Positions 12,852 to 24,181 of a stretch of DNA of 64,000 nucleotides are shown here, one piece after another; within the stretch, counting starts at the first letter, position 1; every line of letters starts with the position of its first letter. Under the pieces are notes generated by a model, which was not told the DNA's origin, searched no databases, and was given only the letters and a program-made list of their open reading frames with translations. Origin of the DNA: Syngnathus acus (lineage: Eukaryota > Chordata > Actinopteri > Syngnathiformes > Syngnathidae); assembly GCF_901709675.1 (NCBI RefSeq), contig NC_051088.1:12319693-12383692 (forward strand). The letters run 5' to 3'. The position numbers and the translations under genes are program-made.

Positions 12852-13751
12852 AAATAGTGAAAAACATCCCCTTATTATTTTATTAAATCCTCAGTCAATC
12901 AAAAATGTCCTGGTGGGGAAGACATTTTGACAAGTCACAATGTCAAACCTGTCAAATCAGTCACAGCCATGAACTCCACGCATGTAATGATGGTCACAGT
13001 CTGGTTCCACCGCTACTCAACTAAGGACAAGAAATCCCGGTCTGCTGAATTTGCTTCAACAATTCAAATTCTCACACAACAGCCTAGTTTGAGAGTCCTG
13101 TGCTAGCCCAGAGAAAACAGCTGAAGAAGACGATCCGCGTCTGCACCGTTGTTATGCATGAGGTTGTGTGTGTCTGGTGTCTTGGGAGATCCAGTATTTT
13201 CCAACTTTCAGCTGTGATCATTTTTTCTGCATGTCAGGCTCTCTGCAGATGGAGCACGCATGTGAAAATGGCGCACCACTCTACTACGTGCATCCATTAT
13301 TGAGCTATTTGGACTGTAAAACATATCAAGGTGATCCTAAAATGTCTTGTCGACTGCAAATGCAGTAATTTAAACAGTGCCTTTAGCGCTTGTTTGAAAT
13401 AGATTGTGTGTGGCGCACATGTAATTGCATTGTGAGTATTTTTATTGTCACTAGATACTTTTCCATTGATATTTGAAATATTTGTATATGTAAAAACAGT
13501 GTAAGACTTAAAAAGCTACACTTCCGTCCAGTCTAGGTAGAACAAAGCGAAACTCTCCTTCAATTTAGAAATTAGATGACAAGAGCATCGGGTAGGACGT
13601 AGACCTTTGTAATTCCTATTTCTAAGTGGCTCTGTGCTTCATCACACTGTTTTAATCATAGGAAACCTTTCTGTCGTGTACCATTTGGTAAACAAGAGAG
13701 AGCAAAGGCAATACTTTGTATAAATGTATTTTGAAATTGCTTATATACAAA
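12852..13751. other. intergenic sequence, no gene recognised
   Basis: AT-rich DNA without a recognisable gene or repeat. Confidence 0.55.
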
Positions 13752-13753
13752 TA

Positions 13754-14043
13754 CCGTATTTTCCGCACTATAAGGCGCACCGGATTATAAGGCGCACCTT
13801 CAATGAATGGCCCATTTGAAAACTTTGTCCATATATAAGGCGCACCGGATTATAAGGCGCACCTTCAATGAATGGCCCATTTGAAAACTTTGTCCATATA
13901 TAAGATATATACATTTGGCCCGCGGGCTGGACTTTGGACACGCCTGCTGTAGTGGCTCAATATTGGTCCATATTAAAGGGGCACTGTCGGCTTTTGAGTA
14001 AATTTGAGGTTTTTAGGTGCGCCTTATAGTGCGGAAAATACGG
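13754..14043. mobile_element. TA-flanked 290-bp MITE with internal 65-bp duplication
   Basis: The left end CCGTATTTTCCGCACTATAA is mirrored exactly at the right end (TTATAGTGCGGAAAATACGG), and both ends are flanked by TA, a likely 2-bp target duplication. Inside, a 65-bp unit beginning GGCGCACCGG occurs in tandem (13774 and 13839). A short piece near 13916-13948 resembles a hAT-type terminus and may be a nested remnant. No transposase frame is present. The ends are related to those of the large element at 15164-17062. Confidence 0.8.
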
Positions 14044-14045
14044 TA

Positions 14046-15163
14046 GTTGCGTTTGCGGAGTGTCAGCCAGTGCCATATAATCTCTTGTGACCCTTGAAGT
14101 TGGGTCAACAGACCCAATTATCAGGTTGGTGCCTTTTTGACCTTTTGACTCAAAGTGGTTTAATTTTGACCCAAGTGTGCTAGCTGCTTCCAAATTTTTT
14201 TTTTGTGTCCACGACCTACATACTTACATATATACTTTGCCCATATAGACTTTCTGACCATGACTTGGCAGTTTGGCTGGGAGGAAATCCAGCACTTTAA
14301 GACGACGGCTGGAAATATCAAAGCCAAAAATGCTGCCTTGAATTCATAGCTACAACTTTGCGTTAGTTAGCAGTATTAGCCTCCATAAAGTGTCACACAC
14401 TTGATTGTTTGGTGAAGTTGGAGAACCACATACACTGATTCACATGCTAATTTAATTGTAACTCAGTGTATTGGTGATCAAGTGATGATAATAGTCTCGA
14501 GCACACTTGGGATCAGCTCCATCTGAAAATAGAGCCCATCGTGTGGCTCATACGTGTCTAGAACTTCCACATGTCTGTGGATATATATAGTCCCTATAAT
14601 GCGTGGGTATGCTCCTTGATAAGGCTCCTGGGAGAGCTTCTACCAGACCGGATTAGAGCATCAATTTGGACAGCCTGTGCTGTGAAACGTTGCCAGTGGA
14701 TACAGTGTAGTTGGGTTCTTGATTGGTTTTGGCCTGGGCAACAACAGACAGGAAGTCAATAGCGTAAGCATTATCTATAACGAGCTGATGAGGTGTTCTC
14801 TTTTTGACCTACACTAAGCCATTCACACATTTGTTCTTTCCTTTACCTCTAAGAAGGCAAGAACATTCATGCAAGGTCATTTCGAAGACTGGAAAACATT
14901 TGGAGTGATTGTCACTTTGGTTTAAAAAAAAAAAAGAAGAAAAAAAAAAGCCGTAAAATAGTTGAATTATTGCGATTGTGACTGACCAAGGATCCATTCT
15001 CTCACTCTCACTGGACAAGAGAAACCGGTGGGGGAATAATTTGCCCCCTGGGCCGACGATGAGGTCAATCTGGACCGCAACTAGACTTCATCACTCCATT
15101 TGGAGGCTAAAACGACATTCTCAAATGACAAACTATTCCATCTTGCTGAAAATTGGACAAGTA
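14046..15163. other. intergenic sequence, no gene recognised
   Basis: AT-rich DNA with a poly(A)/purine run near 14923-14949. No gene was recognised. Confidence 0.55.
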
Positions 15164-16165
15164 CCGTAATTTTCGGACTATAAGTCGCACCGGAGTATAA
15201 GTCGCACCAGCCATAAAATGCCCAAAAAAGTGAAAAAAAACATATATAAGTCGCTCCGGAGTATAAGTCGCATTTTGGGGGGCAATTTATTCGACAAAAT
15301 CCAACACCAAGAACAGTCATGAACGAGCAACAACAGGCTAAACGATAGCTATGCTAACGTGACATAAACACAAACTAAGAGCTGAGAACGGCCCTGACGT
15401 AAAATTCAGAGTTATTCAAAAAACTATTACATAAATAACACGTTAATAAAACCATCTGCGTCACTCCAATTCATTAAATCCATCAATCGTCCTTTGTCAA
15501 CAATGCGTGCGCGCCGCTGACGGCTCTTGCACTTAAAAATATTCCACAGGCCCATATAACGATATATAAATTATATATCAAATAACTATTATATAAGCAA
15601 TAATGTTATCAAACCATCTGTGCACTCTAAATCATTAAATCCATCGATCAAATTCCTCGTCCTTTGTCAACATCGCCGCGCGTGCGCCCTGACGTCAGCC
15701 TCGTCGTTATTCCACAGATCTACTATATATAGATAATATATATTGTAGCGTTAACAAAGTTCAAGGAAAGACGTGGGTTTGGTAAACGGCTCTTTATTTA
15801 ACAAAACAAACTTACAGGCGTGTGGCGGCGTGGACGTCCAGCCACGAAAGGGGACGAGAGCTCCATACGATAGGACCGGGCGGGCGTAGAAGCCATGACC
15901 GAGATCCATGCACCGTCCTCGGACAGCCACCCGGCTGAGCGCCGGCCCTCGACTTCCATCCACGGAGCTGAAAGGCAGCTCGGTAGAGTAGGACCGGGCG
16001 TGCGTAAAAGCATTGTCCGAGCACCATCCACCGTCCCTGGACAGCCACCCGGCCGAGCGCCGGCGCCCGACTTCAATCCACGAAAGTGAAAGAAAGCTGG
16101 ACGAGTCGATCTTTGTCCTTTATGTAAACAACCGTCGCGCTGCTGACGCGCGACCGCGACGTCGC

Positions 16166-16193
16166 GTCGCGCTGCTGACGTCAGCAGCGCGAC
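16166..16193. repeat. 28-bp perfect palindrome in the loop, with CRE-like core
   Basis: The spacer between the two arms contains its own perfect palindrome centred between 16179 and 16180. Its core is TGACGTCA (16176-16183), which matches the cAMP-response-element/ATF consensus. The surrounding spacer is rich in CG dinucleotides. Confidence 0.75.
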
Positions 16194-16227
16194 GTCGCGC
16201 GTCACTCGTCCAGCTTTCTTTCACTTT

Positions 16228-16480
16228 CGTGGATTGAAGTCGGGCGCCGGCGCTCGGCCGGGTGGCTGTCCAGGGACGGTGGATGGTGCTCGGACAATGC
16301 TTTTACGCACGCCCGGTCCTACTCTACCGAGCTGCCTTTCAGCTCCGTGGATGGAAGTCGAGGGCCGGCGCTCAGCCGGGTGGCTGTCCGAGGACGGTGC
16401 ATGGATCTCGGTCATGGCTTCTACGCCCGCCCGGTCCTATCGTATGGAGCTCTCGTCCCCTTTCGTGGCTGGACGTCCAC
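16228..16480 (+). repeat. 118-bp tandem repeat in the right arm of the fold-back element
   Basis: Units start with CGTGGATTGAAG (16228), CGTGGATGGAAG (16346) and CGTGGCTGGACG (16464, partial). The spacing is 118 bases both times. Units one and two share the motifs GCCGGCGCTC, GCCGGGTGGCTGTCC and CGCCCGGTCCTA. The same array lies in reverse in the left arm (about 15830-16082). Confidence 0.8.
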
Positions 16481-17062
16481 GCCGCCACACGCCTGTAAGT
16501 TTGTTTTGTTAAATAAAGAGCCGTTTACCAAACCCACGTCTTTCCTTGAACTTTGTTAACGCTACAATATAGTTATATAGTAAATCTGTGGAATAACGAC
16601 GAGGCTGGCGTCAGGGCGCACGCGCGGCGATGTTGACAAAGGACGAGGAATTTGATCGATGGATTTAATGATTTAGAGTGCACAGATGGTTTGATAACAT
16701 TATTGCTTATATAATAGTTATTTGATATATAATTTATATATCGTTATATGGGCCTGTGGAATATTTTTAAGTGCAAAAGCCGTCAGCGGCGCGCACGCAT
16801 TGTTGACAAAGGACGATTGATGGATTTAATGAATTGGAGTGACGCAGATGGTTTCGCGCTGCTGTCGTCACTTGAAATTCAAATTACAGTAATCCCTTGC
16901 TACATTGCGGTTCGTTTATCGCGGTTTCATTTTTTTTTTTTTGAAATTTTTTTTTTGAAATTTTTTGAAAAAAAAAAAACACATATAAGTCGCTCCTGAG
17001 TATAAGTCGCCCCCCCACCCAAACTATGAAAAAAACCGCGACTTATAGTCCGAAAATTACGG

Positions 17063-20000
17063 TATATACTTGTGACGTCGCTCTCAATTCCATCATGACA
17101 ATTGGCGAAAAGATACAGGACCAGCTGAGGTTTTATTTTCAATGAGCCCATCACAGCTGCCAAAAGACATTTTTAACATCACATGCTTGCTATTTTCCAT
17201 CTACTAAGTCAGCAATGGACCAGATGTACACTTCACAGCTGTCTTAAAATGCTATGTGCAAAGGTTCATCAATGACTGGCAATAAAGTGTGAATATTTTG
17301 CCCACTACTTTCAGAGAATGACACATTAACCACCTCAGATGTTTGTCATTACGATTCACTTGCTTCGCTTGTGTAGCTCGGCAGTACGGGCAGGCCAAAT
17401 AAAGCTTCACGTGGTGAAAACCTGCAGAAACCAACAGGCGCCGTCACCCAAACTCCCAAAGGATTTGCATACATCAATTCGCAGGCTTCTCATGTCTGCC
17501 GTTCAAAGAAAATGCACCCAGCAGTCTTTTCTGTCATCTCAACAATGTGAACCAACAGTGAAAAAAAAAAAACAGTTAAAAGAATAGTTGGGAGCTTTCG
17601 AGTGGGGATTAAAGGAGTTGTCAATAAAGTGTGATAATATTCGAAATAGTATAAGCATTCCCAATTGTAATGATCAGCAACGCCATATTTAGTGTCGCTT
17701 GAAGGTAGTTATTTTGTAAACAAGGATCTACACTGCAAGTCCAAATACACTATTTACATTTTAAGTGACACGTATTAGACAAAAAGATAACATAATTTTA
17801 CTAATTTTGTTACCAAATACAAAACACATGACTTTTTAATTGACCATTTCATTGACCTTTGGCCTGGTTTTCAATTTCATGTTTTGATCTGAGCCTACTA
17901 TTAAATTTCAATTATTTTTTGCGTGTGTTAAATTACAAAGTGTTAGTCGAAAAACAAATACAAACAAAATCAACTATTTTTTTTTAATGTTCATAAAAAC
18001 ATTTTGAATCCCATTTAAAAACTAAGGAAAAAGAAATGAAGATCAGTCCAGGCCTGGCCCACTTTTGCACCGCAGCTATTTTTCCCTTTTTTTTTTTTTT
18101 TAAACAGTTGCAGATGCAGCGTATTGTATCTAAAATCAGCATTTCTCTTTCAACCAGCATTAGCTTGTGTTTGTCTTCATTGAAATCTATTGCTTTCAAC
18201 ACGGGGTGGTGCTACTCTAAAAAAAAAAAAAAAAAAAAAAAAATCATTCATATCTAGAAGGGTACTGGGCATGGTGCCAAAATTTGGACAACCGTTGTTG
18301 AAAGCATCATGGAATTCGTGATGATGTGCTGCTCGCAGGGAAAAATGTAATAGTGTCTGTGGAATAAAAATACAAAAACTTAAATACCTTTTTTTTCAAA
18401 TCTTATATCTTTTATAATCTCAAAAGATCCCTGGGATCACCTAGACTAAAAACCTCATCATCACATTTCTCCTGTTGGTTGCATCCCCTAATTTAATTAT
18501 CTGGCAGTGTCTGGAGGAGCCGCTGCATGTGCCGGCTGCTCTCTGCGCATTCCATTAAACATATACACGCGTACGGAACTTGCACTCACGGATCCAACGG
18601 GGAAAATTCCTAGGCCGTAGGGGATAACCATACAGAAATGACAAAGGCTCCTAAGAATGTGATCACAAGCACAAACGGCGGCAAATCCCTTCTGTGCAGG
18701 TGAGACTACCGCTATGCAGATGCTCGTTCTGTCTGTCGGAAAAATAAGCCCCTAATTACCATCCAATCTGTCTGTGCCTTGCTACGTTTCCTCCCCCGTC
18801 ATCCACTTCTTTTTCACACTGCACTGCGGTTGTGGCGTTTGCCTCAAGGCTGGTGATTGCGGCGTTTGGCTCCTCTGAGAGTCTTCCCTTGTTATTATCC
18901 TTAAACAAGCAATTACAGCCGAGCAAAATAGAGAAGGCACACCCACAAAAAAAAAAAGCTCGACGCTCTATGCACTGATGAATACCAAAGGTCTACCGAG
19001 CAATTTAGTCTCGCGTACATCGTCCGATTCCGCGATGACCGAATGCGAGAACTCAAAAGAGCACATGCGGAGCTGACGGTTAGGAAACACATTTGACTAT
19101 TTTTGCAATGGCATAGCAGTAATTTTCTTCCTGTGGATTTTGTGGTTGAGCAAATAAGCAAGCAGACAAGACCACAGGAGGGGCAACTCCAACTGTTACA
19201 CTCTCCTAAATATTTCTAATCAAAACAACATATGTAGAGTATACATTACAAATATATGGCAATGTTTTCTTACGCCGCGAAAGCTCAACCGTGTGAGGCC
19301 CCGTGGCCTCCATCTTTTCCATCAGTTGAATTTAAGCTAACCTCTTTCCTTTCCGCAACAGCATGAACTTGGTTTAAAGATATATGAAATATAAAAATGA
19401 ATTGTACACTTGGATGTCAATTGAAGAATTATCCTGTCTCAAAAATAACTCTCTCTTGCTCTCGCTCTCTCTCTCTCTCTCAGTTAATTAACAGAGCAAA
19501 AAGCAAAAGAAAGATGACAGATACATTTTTGTGAAGGGATCAGGGTCGAGACCATTTGTCTGTGCATGTCTGTTCAATGTCTGTGACAGACTGACAGTAA
19601 CGAATAAACATCAAGAAGGAAATCTTGGTTTCGCTTTGTGTAGTTGCTTCACGGCCTACGAGCTTTGTTTACTTTGCTTTTTTGGTCAATGAGCTTTAGT
19701 TTGATGGAAGGGGAAAAAAAAGGTGCCAGCAAGTCTGTAGGAGATATGAAAGAGTGACGTTTATTCACACTGAGATTCGAACGGGGACGTTTGAGTTGCG
19801 GCCAGTGGGGAGGATTGATGGTTGCAGGCTCAGCAACATTCTACTGCTGAGGAATTGACTGGTAAACAGATTCTATTCAAACATGGGAACAGTAGGACAC
19901 AAGGAACGCTAACATGATGTTTTCTCTACGTTCCCATCAGCCACGGCAGCTCCCTCATTTAATGCCTGCTGCGCTCGCCCAAATTTTCAACGGTGGAGAC

Positions 20001-23000
20001 AATCGGCGCTATCAAAGGCGCAAATCACTCTTTGAAATATGGCGGTGTTCTGTGCACGCAATCTGGCGAGCGTGCAGTCGGGAGGCCGTTATTTGGCATC
20101 CAATTGAATCAGGCGTGCCAAAGAATAGATGGCAAATAATGAGATGAATAGCACAATCACGGACGAGGTGGGCGCAAGTGACCACAAGCAGACTTATGGA
20201 TGGTGGTTCAAGTCAACATTTCAAAACACATTAGAGAAATAAATGTTTTATATGCTCCGTTTTGTTCTTTAGGTCACACTTTCAGGTGACCTTTTCAAAA
20301 TAAAACCTTTCTCACAGCAATTACATCTGCATTTCAATACTTGAGCTATTTTGTTTTCTTTTTGTCATAGTGATCCAAGTTCATTGGTCGTTCAATTGCT
20401 TGATTCCAAATTTCTAGAAAAACTGACCGGCTCTGAGCTGTCAACATTAACGCAACGTTTAAACTTTTGGTGCAGCTGTGTTTTTGGTCGCCCAAATTAG
20501 ACCCCAGGTGACTATATTTTGTTATTGTAGAACTTTCCAATGATATCGGATTTTTCATTGGCTCCCTATACACGTTAAGGCATTAAACAAATGGTAGATC
20601 ATCATGTTTAAGCAAACATAATATAAAATACGTTTGACTTTTTGCTACTCTTGAATCAGACCTGTGTTTGTATGCCCGACTATGACCCACTCTATTCACC
20701 AAATCATTGTAAAAATGACTAATTACATGCTTTATCCCCTTGGTATGTTCCAGTTTAATGTACTGTTAGGGAAAAAAAGTGAAATGTAAAATGAGTCCCC
20801 CCCACTCCAGAGAATAGCACTTGTACAGTTGAACTTGGAAAACAAATTGTTGGGGCAAATGGGAAATCAAAAATGACGTGGTTGCAAAAGCATAGGTGTA
20901 CGAAGCCTGCTAAAAGTAGGGAGGGGGGAAGTGGATGATTTAATAACCTACTTCATCTTGCCAAAAAAGCACTGAGTAGAGCACAGAGGACCAGAAAGTC
21001 ATACATGTCCATTTTTTAAATTGAAAAATCATGGTGTGCTGGTGAAGCTGTTCCACTCCAGTCCTGTAGGTGGCAGTATTGTACATTACAATGTAGGTGC
21101 CCACTGACACGCAGCGGTTGTCCCAAATCCGGTTGAAAAGATTTAGCCAGCTAATTATGAGTTTTGGTCAAGTTACTGTCAGTTTTAAATTTCAGACATC
21201 TGCAGAGTAATAATATCCTCTCCTCTCTACTTAAGTATGAGTAACAAAAAAAACCACCCACACAAACAATGGAGTCAACTCTCAAACCTGAAATTCAAAA
21301 TTGACGAGACGAACGCATTGCGCTGAAATGGCGGCCCTGTTTCTGGCCAATGAAGGGTTACATTTGCAGCGGCTGGTATGCTCGCAGCAGGAAGGCAAAG
21401 GCCGGGACTGGGCCGCTTTCCAAACAGATGTTGGTTTGTTTCAGGGCTGCGGTTAAATAGTTGGATGGGGTTGCAGCACACAGGGGAAAGAGGAGGGAAT
21501 AAGAACTGAGAAGATTCCAGCTGCACAGACAGGAAGAGAGCGGGCGGGCGGGCGGAGAGGGGGCCTGTCAAAGACTCAAGATAGAGACCAACTGAGACCC
21601 ATTGAGGCGGCACTAAACAAAATGGATGCTAAGCTGCGTGACCTCCAGTGCTTCATCACCATAATGCAAAGTACTACATAGACTCAAATTAATTATACTT
21701 TCAGAAAATAAAAATCCCTATACGCTTATTTCCTTTCAGTGCAAGGCAGGAATGTGTTTTTGCTGTTTGAATACGCCGCACTAGCGTATCCAATGAACCT
21801 CATGCTTGAATTTGGGTGATGAATTGAAGCAATTATGAAATTGCACGACCGTGCATTTTACCAGTTTACTTGAGCACCATATTTGACAAGAGTGAGGATT
21901 TATTTTTTGCTTTTTTTTTTTTTTTTTTACTGTTTTGAGCTGATGTACCGTTTGTTTACTTCAGTAAAGATGACCCAAAATGTATTTTTGGTGGCTTTTG
22001 TAACTGTTGTTTCTTGAGAAAGGGCGAAAGCTATTTTGCTCTGCTTGTCTTAATCAGCGCCGAATAGAAAAGAGGAGGCTGAAACAGTAAAAGGTACTTC
22101 TCTTGTTTCCAATACGTTTTGGTTTTGTAGGATTACAGATGAATATATTCCTAAAAAGAACATACGGCCTCAGGGACGGTAAAAATACCCGTTTTAGATT
22201 GAATATCCTTTTGAAGTCAGGAATGGCTAGAAAGTGTGGCAAGAGGGAAAGGAAGGGGAAGCAAAAAAAAAAAAAATTGAAGGGGAAAAAAATAGGAAGA
22301 CACAGTATGGCTAGGTGAGGAAATCTGAATCCAAACTTTTTCCAAGTGCAGCTCTTGCCGAAGGTTTCCTTGGCCCTCAGGGGCCCCCGATGTATACTTG
22401 CAAGGCCTCTATGCTCATCACAATTCTCACTGATGTCTGGAACTATGGATAGTGGCACATAGTCTACAATCCCTGGTGACAGCAAATACGAGACTCACCT
22501 TATTGTTATTATTTATTGACTGTTTGTATTCTGCAGGACTGCAAAGAGGTCATGATTCAGTTCCATGCTCAACAGCAAATGTAGCTTTTCCTACTGGCTT
22601 TGTCTGCTTTTGTGTGGCAGCTGGTAGACATAAGCAAGTGTAGAATCTGTCTAATGACGGAAGGAGGTGTTTAATAGGAGGGTCTGGAGGAAGGTGTTGA
22701 GGATTGGTCTAAGAGCTCCCCTATCCAGCTGTGTTGTCTGGAGTGCAGCTGAGATCCTGTTGTGGGGCCTGCCCCTACAAACATCCATAAAAGATAAAAT
22801 GGATGCATGTATGAGATTGAGAGATAAGGAAGAGCAGAGAATTTGACACATCACGCTGATTGATATGCAACAGAGACATACAGCCGTGAATCCAGCAGAG
22901 GTTGACTTATCTTTGAACTGCATCGCTGAGGAACTGCATTTACGAAACAGCGCAAAAAAACTGTTTTGAACTCTTATTTAAATCTTTCCATTCTCATTAC

Positions 23001-23909
23001 TTCATGTCAAAAGCACTTGGGGCTGAAACTGAAGAACGTTTTTCTAGAGAGCAGTCGGGTTCGATACTCGCCATCTGCGCTCCAGTAACAACTGTTGCCG
23101 TCAGATCAGGAAATGAAAACAACATGCTGATGTGCGCTCTTAATGACTGTGCTTGTTTCTTACAATTGTGGTCAGAGAAAGAAGAAGCCAGGGTTTATGC
23201 TCACAGTCATATAATGACCAGCCAAATCAGACACATTGAGTCATTCTTCAAAACAATAGTGTTTAATTGCCAAACGTTTCCTCACTGTCTTGTGAAATCA
23301 ACGTTGTAAATGGATCCTAGTGCCAATAGCAACAAGTCTTAGAAAATGTTGAACATTTGGTGCAGCTTTAGTTAATTTCTGAGTCATTCAGAAAACAATA
23401 CTGCATTGACCTACCGGTCATTAATTGTGTGCACTCATTTTCCATCCATTTTTCATTTAGCAAAGTCTTCTCATGCGTAAATGCTTTTGCTGCTAGCTAG
23501 GCACAGTTTGGTTTTAGAAACTGATGTTGTTTCTCTTGTGCTAAAAAAAAAAATGAAGAAAAAGAGAAAACAGTTTTAAGTTACAGAGTTGAGTCTGACA
23601 ATATTGACTTAGACGGTCCAAGTTACCAAAAAAGTATATCTCACTGCAAAAAGAAATACGTGTGGTCCATATAAGCTATACTTTTCCCAACAATTTTTTT
23701 TCCCACAATTTAAAACAATTCCCAGATGTCTTAATGTCATGGCTGTGATATTTCCCCCATACTGTTGGACCAATCGCGAGCCTGGCTGCCCTTCGTTAGA
23801 ATGACAATGACAATGTTAGCTCGCTTGCGTCTACAAAACTACTCAGACTTTTGTCTACTAAAGCAATATGCTTTTGTGGCACACAGACATAACACCAAAC
23901 TTAAACAAC
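17063..23909. other. intergenic sequence, no gene recognised
   Basis: Single-copy-looking DNA with poly(A)/poly(T) runs (18087-18102, 18220-18242, 21908-21928) and a (CT)n run near 19459-19481. A GC-richer block lies at about 21300-21620. Open frames are short and overlapping. No exon, RNA gene or complete transposon was recognised. Confidence 0.5.
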
Positions 23910-24181
23910 CACTGGCAGCTAGGATTTTTTCCTTGGAGGGCCTTGAGGGGGCCAAGGATATCATAGGGGGTCTACAAAACATTTTTGTTTTTTCCACAAA
24001 CCCCAAAAATTCTTCAGAAAGCAATCGCAAGACGTTTCCTCCAAGGGACAGAGGGAAATGTGGAAAAAATTCCCGGAAAAATCGTAAAACACCCAAAAGT
24101 CAATTATCTGGCCTGACACTTGGGGGGGTCCATATTTCAGGAGGGGCAGTGCCCCCACATCCCCCTTCTAGCCTGCCACTG
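23910..24181. mobile_element. possible hAT-like miniature element, 272 bp
   Basis: The left end CACTGGCAGCTAG and the reverse complement of the right end (CAGTGGCAGGCTAG) match over about 13 bases. The flanking octamers TAAACAAC and CAAACATC agree at six of eight positions, as expected for a decayed 8-bp target duplication. The interior has G-runs and no coding frame of note. Confidence 0.45.

Larger units (their letters stand above)
15164..17062. mobile_element. TA-flanked 1.9-kb fold-back (palindromic) DNA element
   Basis: The outer ends are CCGTAATTTTCGGACTATAA on the left and its exact mirror on the right, each flanked by TA. Between them lie two long arms in opposite orientation, about 15449-16106 and 16204-16854. 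Long stretches are identical: the reverse complement of 15751-15963 translates identically to 16347-16559, and 15895-16089 matches 16221-16415. The central spacer is about 97 bases. Differences are concentrated in the AT-rich outer parts of the arms. A second transposon-like terminus (CAGTAATCCCTTGCTACATT) sits at about 16888. No transposase domain is visible; the open frames in the arms are mirror images of one another and GC-driven. The element is non-autonomous, and its superfamily is uncertain despite the TA flanks. Confidence 0.8.

Noticed and set aside
15751-16559. Several 60-135-codon frames around the palindrome
   Set aside because: They are mirror copies of one another in the two arms and arise from high GC content and few stops. 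No protein domain is visible.
21060-21080. CTCF-like GTAGGTGGCAGTA motif, also a weaker one near 46592
   Set aside because: Short partial matches are expected by chance and the flanking core bases do not fit the full motif.
22054-22485. 143-codon minus-strand frame with Phe-rich middle
   Set aside because: The Phe-rich stretch comes from a poly(A) run at 22263-22277, and there is no domain or conservation evidence.
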